Below are positions 40,817-49,065 of a stretch of DNA of 64,000 nt, one piece after another. The number at the start of each line of letters is the position of its first letter. Position 1 is the stretch's first letter. The stretch comes from Pedobacter sp. W3I1 (lineage in GTDB: Bacteria; Bacteroidota; Bacteroidia; Sphingobacteriales; Sphingobacteriaceae): contig NZ_JAUSXN010000001.1 in NCBI RefSeq assembly GCF_030816015.1, positions 2,480,001 through 2,544,000 on the forward strand. Direction: 5' to 3'. The notes beneath the pieces are model-generated. The model was not told the origin of the DNA, searched no databases, and saw only the letters and a list, made by a program, of their open reading frames with translations. The translations under genes and the position numbers were made by a program.

Positions 40817-41197
40817 ATGAATTTACCAAAAAGAGCAGAAGATGCCCACTCAACACTAGCTGCTGCATTTAATACCGGCGATGTAGCTACCGTACTTAAT
40901 ATGTACGATACATCTGGTATTATCGTTCCCGAACCTGGGAAGCCTGTATCGGGCAAAGCACAATTCGAAGCGGCTATTAAAAGCATTCTTGCTATTAAGG
41001 GCACTATGGAAATTAAAACGGTATACTGTATGCAAACGGGAAATCTTGCTATAGGAAGATCGGAATGGAATATTACTGATGGGGATGAAGTAAAGATAAG
41101 TGCAAAAGGTATCGAATTGATGAGGCAAGGTGATGATGGTACCTGGAAAATCTTGATTGACCATGCCTTTGGGGCGGAAGGAGATCTTATCGCTTAA
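40817..41197 (+). CDS. SnoaL-like / DUF4440 (NTF2-fold) protein
   Basis: Start at MNLPKRAEDAHSTLAAAFNT (40817); the frame is open further up inside the previous gene but that part is its shadow. Length 126 residues. It has the cone-shaped NTF2 fold: N-terminal helix (AAFNTGDVATVLNMYDTSGI), then GKPVSGKAQFEAAIKSILAI and the strands GNLAIGRSEWNITDGDEV, and the end MRQGDDGTWKILIDHAF, which is the DUF4440 signature. Members are ligand-binding or isomerase-type proteins; substrate unknown. Likely cotranscribed with the PEP-mutase-like gene. Confidence 0.88.
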   Translation: MNLPKRAEDAHSTLAAAFNTGDVATVLNMYDTSGIIVPEPGKPVSGKAQFEAAIKSILAIKGTMEIKTVYCMQTGNLAIGRSEWNITDGDEVKISAKGIELMRQGDDGTWKILIDHAFGAEGDLIA

Positions 41198-41218
41198 ATT
41201 ACATTGAACGCAAAGAAT

Positions 41219-41311
41219 CGTCATTTCGAGCGGAGTGAAACGGAGTCGAGAAATCTGTCTAGATAGATCTCTCTCCCGAAAGTTCGGGACTGCGCTACAG
41301 TCGAAATGACG
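41219..41311. repeat. Palindromic intergenic repeat of the CGTCAT...ATGACG family
   Basis: CGTCATTTCGAGCGGAGTGA at the left and CAGTCGAAATGACG at the right, with AGAAATCTGTCTAGATAGAT in the middle and a CCCGAAAGTTCGGG inner hairpin. The rest of 41198-41474 is unremarkable. Confidence 0.8.
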
Positions 41312-41474
41312 ACTTTTACTATGGGAGCTATCAATGGTAACTTGTTTCAGGATCTTTCTAGCTTACGTCTGCTTCCAACTAGCGTACAATTGAAGCCAAA
41401 TAAATTCCGTTCCGATTCATCCTATTTTGCAGCCTCTGGCTAAGCTAATTTTGTTGGTAATAAAGAGATATTTT

Positions 41475-41885
41475 ATGAAAACGAACAGAATTTTGCTGGC
41501 CATTTTACTTCTGATCATAGCTTGTCAAACTAGAAATATGTTGGAGCCAGAAATAAGAAAAATACTTACAGATAAGCAAAATTTATCTGAAGTTATCACC
41601 ATAATTGGCAATACCTTAAGTGCATTAAAAAAAGAAGGGCAATTAAAACCCACGATACATTTTGAAACAGGAGACGATTCTTGCAAAGCTATTTGCCTTA
41701 GCTGGAAATTACCTTTAATCCGTGTGAATATGATAACATTGATTAGCCCTGGCCGTCTTAATCAAAATCTTGAAATTATGATCGTTTTAAAATCCGATTA
41801 TTTTGCCTCTCGTGAGTGTATTACCCGTTTCATCAACGAAAACCACATTAACGTGAAGATATTTTATAGTTGCCCAGATGCCTGA
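41475..41885 (+). CDS. Small predicted lipoprotein, unknown function
   Basis: Start at the ATG 41475, which begins a type II signal peptide (MKTNRILLAILLLIIACQTR, lipid Cys at residue 17). Length 136 residues. Mature part: a helical piece ending VITIIGNTLSALKKEGQL, then HFETGDDSCKAICLSWKLPL and ISPGRLNQNLEIMIVLKSDY, with four further Cys-like positions only sparsely spaced. I recognise no family. Neighbours on the same strand are a SnoaL-like gene upstream, separated by a repeat, and the DeoR gene on the opposite strand downstream. Coding status is likely but not certain. Confidence 0.6.
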   Translation: MKTNRILLAILLLIIACQTRNMLEPEIRKILTDKQNLSEVITIIGNTLSALKKEGQLKPTIHFETGDDSCKAICLSWKLPLIRVNMITLISPGRLNQNLEIMIVLKSDYFASRECITRFINENHINVKIFYSCPDA

Positions 41886-41970
41886 ATCTTTACGATCTTA
41901 TTTTGCTGATGATGCAGTTGTAGAAATCACACATGGATTGTTCTCCTAATAATGGAGAATTGCTGTAATA

Positions 41971-42723
41971 TTAATGCGTTACTGAATATACTGAAATCCC
42001 TTTTGACTGGAATGCTGTTATTTCGGATCCATTATAGTCTGTAACCAAAATATCTACCAGCGATAAATCATCAAACTTTAAATAGGATGTTTTTCCTATT
42101 TTGCTAATATCGCAGAGTAGGTAAGTCTGATCACTTTGTGATGCCATAGCCAAAGTATTTGAAGCTTCATGCTCGCTACCGGCATATAATCCATCGCTTG
42201 TGATCCCATCTACACCAAGAAAGGCTTTCGATGCATGATATCTGGCAATGTGCTCTGTAGCTATTGTTCCGTGAACAGCTTGCCTGATTGGATCAACTTC
42301 ACCACCAATGAGGTTAATGGTTATGGCACTATTCTGTAACTCACTAACTACGGGCAGGGAGTTGGTAATTACCTTTATTTTCTTGTTTTTGATAAATTGG
42401 CATAACCTAAAGGCCGTACTTCCGCAGTCAATAAATATGACATCGCCATCAACTATATCTTCTGCAGCCTTTTTACAAATCGCATCTTTTGCTTTAAAAT
42501 TAACAGCAGCTTTATTGGCAAATGATACCGGTTTTATCAGATGACTTACGTTCATGGCCCCGCCATGCGTACGGTAAAGCAGTCCGTTAGTGGCCATATT
42601 TGCAAGGTCTCTTCTCACAGTAACCTCAGAAATTCCTATGGCTAGCGCCAACTGCCGAATGTCGACTTCGCCAAACTCCTCTAAAAGTTCCAGGATTTTG
42701 TGTGCTCTTTTTTGAAATGTCAT
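41971..42723 (-). CDS. DeoR/GlpR family transcriptional regulator
   Basis: Start at MTFQKRAHKILELLEEFGEV (42723); the frame is open upstream but passes through the operator-like repeats. Length 250 residues. The N-terminal DeoR helix-turn-helix (VDIRQLALAIGISEVTVRRD, then LYRTHGGAM) is followed by the sugar-phosphate-sensing DeoRC domain (KKAAEDIVDGDVIFIDCGST, then FLGVDGITSDGLYAGS). Such proteins usually repress sugar catabolism genes and are released by a phosphorylated sugar. It is divergent from nudK, with direct repeats in between, so nudK and itself are the likely targets. Confidence 0.92.
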   Translation of the reverse strand: MTFQKRAHKILELLEEFGEVDIRQLALAIGISEVTVRRDLANMATNGLLYRTHGGAMNVSHLIKPVSFANKAAVNFKAKDAICKKAAEDIVDGDVIFIDCGSTAFRLCQFIKNKKIKVITNSLPVVSELQNSAITINLIGGEVDPIRQAVHGTIATEHIARYHASKAFLGVDGITSDGLYAGSEHEASNTLAMASQSDQTYLLCDISKIGKTSYLKFDDLSLVDILVTDYNGSEITAFQSKGISVYSVTH

Positions 42724-42741
42724 ATATAATGAGTTAATTCG

Positions 42742-42776
42742 ATCAAAAATAATCATAACCAATCAAAAATAATCAT
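42742..42776. promoter_or_regulatory. Direct-repeat operator between the DeoR gene and nudK
   Basis: ATCAAAAATAATCAT occurs twice, at 42742-42756 and 42762-42776, exactly 20 bases apart. It lies between the divergent starts and overlaps the nudK start region, suitable for repression by the DeoR protein. Confidence 0.65.
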
Positions 42777-42777
42777 T

Positions 42778-43356
42778 ATGAAAAATATTAATATCCTTAA
42801 CACGCAAATACTTTCAGATAATTGGTACACTTTGAAGAAAGTGAGTTTCGAAATGACAAGACTGGATGGGACTAAATCTATTCTGGAGCGAGAGGCGTAC
42901 GATAGGGGAAATGGCGCCACAATTTTGTTGTACAATAAAGAATATAAGACTGTTGTACTTACGCGCCAATTCAGGATCCCGACATTTATCAATGGAAATG
43001 AGACGGGTTACCTGATTGAATGTTGTGCCGGACTGTTAGATAAAGATAATGCCGAAGATTGTATCAGAAGAGAGACCGAAGAAGAAACGGGGTTTAGGAT
43101 CGGTCAGGTAGAAAAAGTTTTCGAAGCTTATATGTCTCCTGGTTCGGTTACTGAGCTGCTATACTTTTTCGTTGCTGCATATTCAAATGAAATGAAATTG
43201 CATAACGGAGGCGGGCTGAAAGAAGAAAACGAATATATTGAAGTATTAGAATTACCGTTTGAAAAAGCCCTGGAGATGGTAAAAAGTGGTGAAATTAAGG
43301 ATGGGAAAACGATTATGCTTCTTCAATACGCCTTGCTAAACGGCCTGATGTTGTAA
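42778..43356 (+). CDS. nudK: GDP-mannose pyrophosphatase, NudK-like Nudix hydrolase
   Basis: A 192-residue Nudix protein that matches E. coli NudK closely along its length: ILSDNWYTLKKVSFEMTR, EAYDRGNGATILLYNKE, INGNETGYLIECCAGLLD, the Nudix box with CIRRETEEETGFRIGQ, YMSPGSVTELLYFF and LELPFEKALEMVKSGEIKDG. NudK splits GDP-mannose to GMP and mannose 1-phosphate. In the Nudix box the first Glu position of the GX5E part is Asn here (LLDKDN), while the REUXEE part is complete. Divergent from a DeoR regulator, which suggests sugar-phosphate-dependent control. A NudK-like hydrolase under DeoR control fits sugar nucleotide turnover. Confidence 0.9.
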   Translation: MKNINILNTQILSDNWYTLKKVSFEMTRLDGTKSILEREAYDRGNGATILLYNKEYKTVVLTRQFRIPTFINGNETGYLIECCAGLLDKDNAEDCIRRETEEETGFRIGQVEKVFEAYMSPGSVTELLYFFVAAYSNEMKLHNGGGLKEENEYIEVLELPFEKALEMVKSGEIKDGKTIMLLQYALLNGLML

Positions 43357-43399
43357 CACCATTGTTTGAATTTTGCAATGATTTATTTGATTTGTGTAA

Positions 43400-43429
43400 T
43401 TGTTCCTAACAAACTGCTGTTTACATTTG
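43400..43429 (+). promoter_or_regulatory. Complete Bacteroidota promoter of the alcohol dehydrogenase gene
   Basis: A -33 TTG (43400-43402), 19 bases, then TACATTTG (43422-43429). Both boxes and spacing fit the Bacteroidota sigma consensus. The start codon is 27 bases downstream. Confidence 0.75.
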
Positions 43430-43455
43430 TTATGGTCTAATTAATTTAAATTTTT

Positions 43456-44499
43456 ATGATAGCAACAAAAGGATATGCGGCACAAAATGCCGAAACTGAT
43501 CTTGCACCCTGGAATTTTGAGCGCCGGGAAGTAGGGCCTCATGATGTTCAGTTCGAGATACTTTTCTGCGGGGTTTGCCACTCCGATCTGCACCAGATAA
43601 AAAACGATTGGTTTCCGGGAATATTCCCAATGGTTCCTGGTCACGAAATTGTGGGCAGGGTGGTAAAGGTTGGAGACCACGTTAAGAAATTTAAGGTGGG
43701 CGATCTTGCAGGTACAGGTTGTATGGTAGATTCTTGTCAGGTTTGCGAAAACTGTAAGCAAGATTTAGAACAATATTGTTTAGAAGGAAACACGCAGACA
43801 TACAATGGTTTAGAAAGAGATGGTAAAACACCAACTTATGGTGGATATTCAGATACGATCGTAGTGCGTGAAGAATTTGTACTTCATGTATCGGATAAAT
43901 TAAATCTTGCTGCTGTAGCACCACTTTTATGTGCAGGTATTACCACTTATTCTCCGTTAAAACACTGGAAAGTAGGAAAAGGTCATAAACTGGCTGTACT
44001 TGGCTTAGGTGGTTTAGGCCATATGGCGGTGAAATTTGGTGTAGCTTTTGGTGCAGAGGTAACAGTATTAAGTACTTCACCAAAAAAAGAAGAGGATGCC
44101 AAAAAACTTGGCGCGCACCACTTTGTGGTAACTACCGATCCCGCGCAGGTTAAAGCAGCAAGGGGTACGTTCGACTTTATATTGGATACAGTATCTGCAG
44201 AGCATGATTTTAATATGTATCTTTCTTTATTGAGAACAAATGGTATACACATTTGCGTAGGTGTTCCACCTAAGCCGGCAGAAATTGCAGCTTTCAGTTT
44301 ACTTGGCGGCAGAAAAAGCCTTGCCGGATCAGGTATCGGTGGTATTGCTGAAACTCAGGAAATGTTAGATTTCTGTGCGGAGAACAATATCGTATCGGAT
44401 ATTGAAATGATCGATATGAAAGACATCCACCATGCCTACGAACGTATGGAAAAAGGTGATGTACGCTATCGCTTCGTGATTGATATGGCTACGCTATAG
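43456..44499 (+). CDS. Zinc-dependent alcohol dehydrogenase, cinnamyl/YahK type
   Basis: A 347-residue medium-chain dehydrogenase. The catalytic zinc site is CGVCHSDLHQ with GHEIVGRV; the structural zinc site has its four Cys in SCQVCENCKQDLEQYC; the NADP-type Rossmann motif is GLGGLGHMAVKFG. Closest to YahK and CAD-like aldehyde reductases, which convert a broad range of aldehydes to alcohols with NADPH. It follows nudK by 99 bases but has its own promoter. Probable role: cytosolic aldehyde detoxification; substrate not predictable. Confidence 0.95.
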   Translation: MIATKGYAAQNAETDLAPWNFERREVGPHDVQFEILFCGVCHSDLHQIKNDWFPGIFPMVPGHEIVGRVVKVGDHVKKFKVGDLAGTGCMVDSCQVCENCKQDLEQYCLEGNTQTYNGLERDGKTPTYGGYSDTIVVREEFVLHVSDKLNLAAVAPLLCAGITTYSPLKHWKVGKGHKLAVLGLGGLGHMAVKFGVAFGAEVTVLSTSPKKEEDAKKLGAHHFVVTTDPAQVKAARGTFDFILDTVSAEHDFNMYLSLLRTNGIHICVGVPPKPAEIAAFSLLGGRKSLAGSGIGGIAETQEMLDFCAENNIVSDIEMIDMKDIHHAYERMEKGDVRYRFVIDMATL

Positions 44500-44592
44500 A
44501 TCTAAATATCAGATTGTATTTAATAATAGGGGTTTAGAGACTGAAAATAAAGGTTTCTAAATCCCTGTTTGTTTGTTAAAGAAATTAATTCC

Positions 44593-45459
44593 CTAGGCTG
44601 TGTAGTTTTGTTTTACAAATTCTGATATAGAGATGTTGTGCTGAGATTCTACTTTGAAAATCTGTTTTTTGTTTTCCAGCAGCATATTTTGGAGCGCACC
44701 TAGCGAATCTTTAAGGTAGGAGATGGATAATATGCGTGAAATCCTGCTCCTGATTTTTTCGGCAAGAAACAATTCGACCAGAATCAGTGTAATTAAAAAA
44801 ATATAATGGGTAAAGATCAGGTTATTGGTATTCTTGCTTAAAGCGGGCAATCCTAATGATACCAGGGCCATATCTATTATTAAAGGAATGCCAACAATAG
44901 CAATAATTGAGATCGCACTTGCTTTTAGCCTAATGCGTTCTTCAGCTTGTTTTATTTGCTCGTTGAAAGCAGAAAATTTACTGTTAAGAGGGGTATTTCT
45001 ATTGTTTTGTAGCTGTTCTAGCTTCTGAAGGTCTTTTCCATGTGCTATATCTATTTTTCTAACCTGCTCTACGATGAATGATTCGGCGTTGTTAAGTTTT
45101 TCCTGATCTTCAACAATAGATTCCTGCTCCGCTATAATTTTATCCATTACCATCAAATCGTCGGGGATACCATGACGTAACTTTTGCTCTGCGGCAACAA
45201 TACGGTTATCTAATTGTTTAAACTGTCTTTTAAGCTCAGCAATTTCTTTATTATAATGTTCTTTTTTCGAAGCGTAACTGTTTTCCAAACTTTGGAGTTC
45301 AGATGCATACTCGAAATTGGCCAACAGCTGTTCATTACCGGCAAAACGCCGATAAAGCCCGGTTAATGTGATAAAGAGCGCTCCAGTTGATTTTTCTGGG
45401 TTAGAAAGATCATTTCGGTATGCTTCCAGATCTGTTTCGGATAATGAAGGTATGGGCAT
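44593..45459 (-). CDS. Coiled-coil membrane protein, unknown function
   Basis: A 288-residue protein. Residues about 45-180 are almost wholly charged coiled coil (YASKKEHYNKEIAELKRQFK, then EQIKQAEERIRLKA). Two hydrophobic helices follow, ISIIAIVGIPLIIDMALVSL and NLIFTHYIFLITLILVELFL, joined by a short loop, and a basic C-terminal tail (EKIRSRISRILSISYLKDSL). No signal peptide and no recognised family. It stands alone, convergent with the alcohol dehydrogenase and about 430 bases from the next gene. Gene boundaries are clean, so it is likely real. Confidence 0.75.
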   Translation of the reverse strand: MPIPSLSETDLEAYRNDLSNPEKSTGALFITLTGLYRRFAGNEQLLANFEYASELQSLENSYASKKEHYNKEIAELKRQFKQLDNRIVAAEQKLRHGIPDDLMVMDKIIAEQESIVEDQEKLNNAESFIVEQVRKIDIAHGKDLQKLEQLQNNRNTPLNSKFSAFNEQIKQAEERIRLKASAISIIAIVGIPLIIDMALVSLGLPALSKNTNNLIFTHYIFLITLILVELFLAEKIRSRISRILSISYLKDSLGALQNMLLENKKQIFKVESQHNISISEFVKQNYTA

Positions 45460-45648
45460 GGCAGATTAAAAGGTTAAAATTATGAAAAATATTATCGTTG
45501 AGGGAATTATTCATCATTGTTTTCTATGTGAATGTTCCAGTACAGATTACTAACCATTTTTTTTACATTATAGTGTATCTGGCTTTTCGTTATATCTGCT
45601 CATCGTTGATTAAATATTATTTTTTTTTCACTCTTTAATAAATTATTA

Positions 45649-45656
45649 TATATTTG
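45649..45656 (+). promoter_or_regulatory. -7 box of the candidate small RNA
   Basis: TATATTTG is an exact TAnnTTTG match. The following G/C-containing sequence starts the structured region about 5-7 bases on. Upstream is AT-rich without a clear -33 TTG at the usual spacing. Confidence 0.55.
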
Positions 45657-45748
45657 TGCCAAGCAAGGGGTGAGAGCCTTGCATCAATCTTTGATTGAGA
45701 GCGTTAATTTAGATAAGGTTACAACATTAATTGTTGTAACCTTTTTTT
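45657..45748 (+). ncRNA. Candidate small RNA of about 90 nt, three hairpins
   Basis: Non-coding block with three successive stems: GCAAGG/CCTTGC (45663-45682), TCAATC/GATTGA around a 3-base loop (45684-45698), and an 11-bp perfect AAGGTTACAAC/GTTGTAACCTT stem (45715-45743) followed by seven T residues. A -7 box precedes it at 45649-45656. It starts no reading frame with protein features. It lies in the 434-base spacer between the coiled-coil gene (minus strand) and the Nudix gene (plus strand), over 140 bases from the latter, so a riboswitch leader is less likely than a free small RNA. I match it to no known family. The flanks 45460-45648 and 45749-45893 hold nothing else recognised. Confidence 0.6.
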
Positions 45749-45893
45749 ATACCCTATAAATAACCCAACAATTTTTCTACTTTTAGAGCATTGCAAAATA
45801 TATAGGTTTCGCAAAAAGAACTCTTTAAATGTAATCGGGAAAGGAGTGATTGCTATAAAATGCAGGATACTCTATTTATGTGTTTAAAAATAT

Positions 45894-46505
45894 ATGCCAA
45901 GAAATTATAGAATTTACATCAACGATAACACTTTGTTTATCTCAGATTTTTTGCCAGAGCAAAAAGAAAAAATTCAACAACTGGAATTTCAGGATTTTAA
46001 TCTGCAAACATTCTACAAAAAGCTAAAAAATGGTTCTAGAAAGAGCTATATTTTCTTGACGAAAAATCCCCGGGAGACCTTCAAAAAGCTAAAGAAAGAT
46101 TGTACCATTATTAAAGCTGCAGGTGGTTTGGTAGAAAGTGCAAATGGAAATTATCTCTTTATTTTTCGAAATAAAAAGTGGGATTTACCCAAAGGGAAAC
46201 TCGAAGAAGGTGAGAAAATGAAGGAAACCGCTGTTCGTGAGGTAGAAGAAGAGTGCGGAATCAGGGTTTATAAACGCGAAGAAAAACTTTGCAAAACCTA
46301 TCACGTTTACCCAATTGGTACTAAAATGGTGATCAAGAAGACCAATTGGTACAAAATGAAGGTTAAAGGCGAACCAAAATTAATCCCTCAGAAAGAAGAA
46401 GGGATTGATGAAGCGGTTTGGTTGGATAAAAATCACATTTCGCCAGTAGTTAAAAATACTTTTCCATCCATTATGGATGTGCTAAGGGCCGGAGGCATAT
46501 TATAG
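45894..46505 (+). CDS. Nudix hydrolase
   Basis: A 203-residue protein with a perfect Nudix box, GKLEEGEKMKETAVREVEEECG (written here across the motif GX5EX7REUXEEXGU, residues about 100-121). The N-terminal 70 residues (PRNYRIYINDNTLFISDF, then KKLKNGSRKSYIFLTK) form an extra domain found in a Bacteroidota subgroup. The substrate is unknown: dinucleoside polyphosphates, ADP-ribose and mutagenic nucleotides are all possible for Nudix enzymes. It is monocistronic and lies next to the candidate small RNA. Confidence 0.92.
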   Translation: MPRNYRIYINDNTLFISDFLPEQKEKIQQLEFQDFNLQTFYKKLKNGSRKSYIFLTKNPRETFKKLKKDCTIIKAAGGLVESANGNYLFIFRNKKWDLPKGKLEEGEKMKETAVREVEEECGIRVYKREEKLCKTYHVYPIGTKMVIKKTNWYKMKVKGEPKLIPQKEEGIDEAVWLDKNHISPVVKNTFPSIMDVLRAGGIL

Positions 46506-46605
46506 GTTTTCTGCTCAAGCGATCATCCTGCTGAACTTGTTTCAGCATCTAATCTACACTTTAATATTTTATCAGTCAGATGGTAACAGCTGACTGCACA
46601 GATTA

Positions 46606-47211
46606 TTATTCATAATCCAATTCATCAACTACTTTTTTAACCTGCTTTAAATACTTTCCGTAATAATACCAGGCCCATAGTTCGGTAATTGCGCCAATAA
46701 TCAAAATGGTAATAAAACAGTTCAGCAAGATGTAAACAGGTGATAGTTTTCCTAAAATCCGGGTGAAAATAGAAGCTTTTTCTATAAATAGGTAAACCGC
46801 AATAAAGGCAATTCCAATAAAGGCAACAATGTAGGTTAGGGCTTTATAAAGTTCGATATTCAGTTTCATTTCATAATAAAACCAAAGGATGTTTTTACGC
46901 GTATCCAGGCTCATATCGTAAGAGTTTTTATAGAATAGGTAAAATTTTATAAAGTAATAAGCCGTAAATCCGCAAGTGATAGCATAAAACATTAAAAATA
47001 CCTGATCCATTGCTGAGGAAAAACCAAAAAAGTAAGGGATGAAGGCCATGATGACCAAAAAGAAGATCTGGTAAAAAAACTCGTGTTTCATTTTTCCCCT
47101 GATCTTATCAATTGGAGTATGCGCTTGTTTTATTTTAAGCATGTCGGTAGAAATGCTGCTCCCTTCAGGATTCTCGGCACTCCATTCACTTTTTATATCG
47201 TCAAAATTCAT
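46606..47211 (-). CDS. Four-helix membrane protein, partner of the ECF sigma factor
   Basis: A 201-residue protein with a 60-residue cytosolic start (MNFDDIKSEWSAENPEGSSI) and four hydrophobic helices: FFLVIMAFIPYFFGF, VFLMFYAITCGFTAYYFIK, ALTYIVAFIGIAFIAVYLFI and PVYILLNCFITILIIGAIT. The gene overlaps the 3' end of the sigma gene by 11 bases, which suggests translational coupling and the role of an anti-sigma factor, although no zinc-binding anti-sigma motif (HxxxCxxC) is present. Family not recognised beyond the Bacteroidota ECF-partner type. A second sigma/partner pair exists in the window at 2440-4204, of different architecture. Confidence 0.8.
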   Translation of the reverse strand: MNFDDIKSEWSAENPEGSSISTDMLKIKQAHTPIDKIRGKMKHEFFYQIFFLVIMAFIPYFFGFSSAMDQVFLMFYAITCGFTAYYFIKFYLFYKNSYDMSLDTRKNILWFYYEMKLNIELYKALTYIVAFIGIAFIAVYLFIEKASIFTRILGKLSPVYILLNCFITILIIGAITELWAWYYYGKYLKQVKKVVDELDYE

Positions 47212-47704
47212 ATCCGTTTTTCTTTATGATGAATTGTAATTTTTCTTTTGTTCTGTTTAGTTTAACCCGTGCATTTACCTCGCTGATGCCCAGGTTTTCG
47301 GCTATCTCCCGATGCGATTGATTTTCGAGAAAAAGGAATATCAGTGCTTTTTCTACAACATTTAACTCTTGTACGGCTGTGTACAGATAGGCAAGTTTTT
47401 CTTCTTTTCCTTCGCTCTCGTTTACATCGATTAGATCAATATTTTCGTCTAAAGGTGTTTTATCTACTTTTCTATTATCCTTTTTGAAATAAACTAATGC
47501 GGTATTTAAGGATACGCGGTACATCCATGTGGTAAATTTGGAATTGCCCTTAAAAGTGGGGTAGGCTTTCCAAAGCTGTAATACGATTTCCTGAAACAGA
47601 TCGCGCTGTTCTTCGGCATCGTTCATATACATTTTAGAAATCTTATGTATAATCGCTTTGTGCTGATTGATCAGGGTGAGGAATATATTTTCTGTTTCTT
47701 TCAT
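47201..47704 (-). CDS. ECF-type RNA polymerase sigma factor
   Basis: A 167-residue sigma factor. Region 2 at about residues 10-75 (HKAIIHKISKMYMNDAEEQR, then DLFQEIVLQLWKAYPTFKGN and FTTWMYRVSLNTAL) and region 4 at about 110-160 (LNVVEKALIFLFLENQSHRE, then NLGISEVNARVKLNRTKEKL). No regulatory extension. It is translationally coupled to a four-helix membrane protein that is its likely regulator. The inducing signal is unknown. Confidence 0.92.
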   Translation of the reverse strand: MKETENIFLTLINQHKAIIHKISKMYMNDAEEQRDLFQEIVLQLWKAYPTFKGNSKFTTWMYRVSLNTALVYFKKDNRKVDKTPLDENIDLIDVNESEGKEEKLAYLYTAVQELNVVEKALIFLFLENQSHREIAENLGISEVNARVKLNRTKEKLQFIIKKNGYEF

Positions 47705-47913
47705 TTAATGTATAACCAATTAGTAACCGGTTTTTTAAAACGTTACAGATTAATTAAATAATTTTTAATTGTGGTGTCAGATATTTCTATCGGACACGAA
47801 TAAAGCAAATTAGAAATCTGTAAGTAAATATATCTATGAGTCAGGTGGTAATACCTGACTCCACATCTCTTGCTGGTCTTAGTGAGATGCTAAAACTAGT
47901 TGCGGTATATAGA

Positions 47914-48246
47914 TTATTTAATGACTGCTGTGTAAATAGCGCCGATGATCAAGAATAAAAAAGTGCCGGTTAAAATTGCAGCACCTGTGTACAGATACCA
48001 TGGGGTTTTTGAAAGTTTTTCGTACACTTTAGCATTTTCGCTTATTACGTTATTGTTGCTGAAGTGACAGCTGTCGCAGCTCATTCCGGTATATTTTTCG
48101 GCAGGAAGGATTGGAATATTATTGATTTGATAATATTTTTGAACAATGCGATAAGTTACTGTTGTTTCATTGCAATTATCACAGCTTGCCGACTCATCTT
48201 CGTAGAAATTGAGCAGTTTCTCTGTTTTACCAAAATGAACGAGCAT
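47914..48246 (-). CDS. Small zinc-ribbon-like membrane protein, unknown function
   Basis: A 110-residue protein downstream of coaD (14 bases), same strand. Residues 23-26 (CDNC) and 55-61 (MSCDSCHF) give two Cys-x-x-Cys knuckles about 33 residues apart, enough for one zinc ribbon. A single C-terminal membrane helix follows (YTGAAILTGTFLFLIIGAIY). No signal peptide, so the ribbon faces the cytosol if the helix is inserted in the tail-anchored direction. No family recognised; the short gap suggests transcription with coaD. Confidence 0.75.
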   Translation of the reverse strand: MLVHFGKTEKLLNFYEDESASCDNCNETTVTYRIVQKYYQINNIPILPAEKYTGMSCDSCHFSNNNVISENAKVYEKLSKTPWYLYTGAAILTGTFLFLIIGAIYTAVIK

Positions 48247-48260
48247 AAGGAGTCAGGTTT

Positions 48261-48722
48261 TTATAAAAAATTAAGGGCTTCTTGTGGTACAAATGGACTC
48301 ACATCGCCATGATTTCTTAAAATATCGCGCACAATAGTGGAGCTGATAGCCGAATATTCAGGCTTGCTTAAAAGTAAAATGGTTTCTACTTCGGGCATCA
48401 TAGTTTGATTGATCTGTGCGATGGCTCTTTCATACTCAAAATCAGCAGCCGAACGGATCCCGCGCACCATATAGGTGGCATCAATTTTTCTGCAAAAATC
48501 TACTGTTAAGCCTTCGTAAGTTTGGATTTCGATATTCTGATAGCCTTTAAAAACAGTCTGTAAAATTTGAAGACGCTGCTCTGCACTTAAGAAATTCTGT
48601 TTAGAACTGTTGAGTCCAATACCCACTACAATTTTATCGAAAAGTGGGGTGGCACGTTGTAATATGTTTACGTGCGCAATAGTGATCGGATCAAATGAGC
48701 CTGGAAATAGCGCTATCTTCAT
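48261..48722 (-). CDS. coaD: Phosphopantetheine adenylyltransferase
   Basis: A 153-residue nucleotidyltransferase. The HxGH-type ATP site is GSFDPITIAHVNIL near the N-terminus (with the conserved His of TIAH), and ISSTIVRDIL is the second nucleotide motif. FLSAEQRLQIL and YMVRGIRSAADFEYERAI are the pantetheine-site blocks. It makes dephospho-CoA from 4'-phosphopantetheine and ATP, the step before the last in CoA synthesis. In many bacteria it follows rsmD directly; here an IS110 element lies between the two. Confidence 0.97.
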   Translation of the reverse strand: MKIALFPGSFDPITIAHVNILQRATPLFDKIVVGIGLNSSKQNFLSAEQRLQILQTVFKGYQNIEIQTYEGLTVDFCRKIDATYMVRGIRSAADFEYERAIAQINQTMMPEVETILLLSKPEYSAISSTIVRDILRNHGDVSPFVPQEALNFL

Positions 48723-49065
48723 AATTCAAATATAGATTTTTATGCTGGAATTATTTACCACTAAGACACGAAGAACACAAAGAGGATTATTTTTTGCCAC
48801 GGAGACACGGATTTACACGGAATATTTTATCATTAAGAAATTAAGGACATTAAGAAGTTCAATTGCATTATGATTGAAGCAGACCATTGACAATAAGCCT
48901 GATTGCAATGGAAAGCCCCGAACCCGATCCTTTATCGGGTGAGGACTTGTAATGAAAAGGTACTGTCTTTAAAAGCAAATAAAAGTTGATAAAAATTTAG
49001 CTTCTGAGAAGCATTAACTTAAATGCCTTCCATTTGTAAAACAGCACAATAACTTTACCTTTGTT

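Noticed and set aside
45894..46505. Riboswitch leader of the Nudix gene formed by the three hairpins
   Set aside because: The last hairpin plus T-run ends over 140 bases before the start codon and no anti-terminator pairing or known aptamer was seen; a free small RNA fits better.
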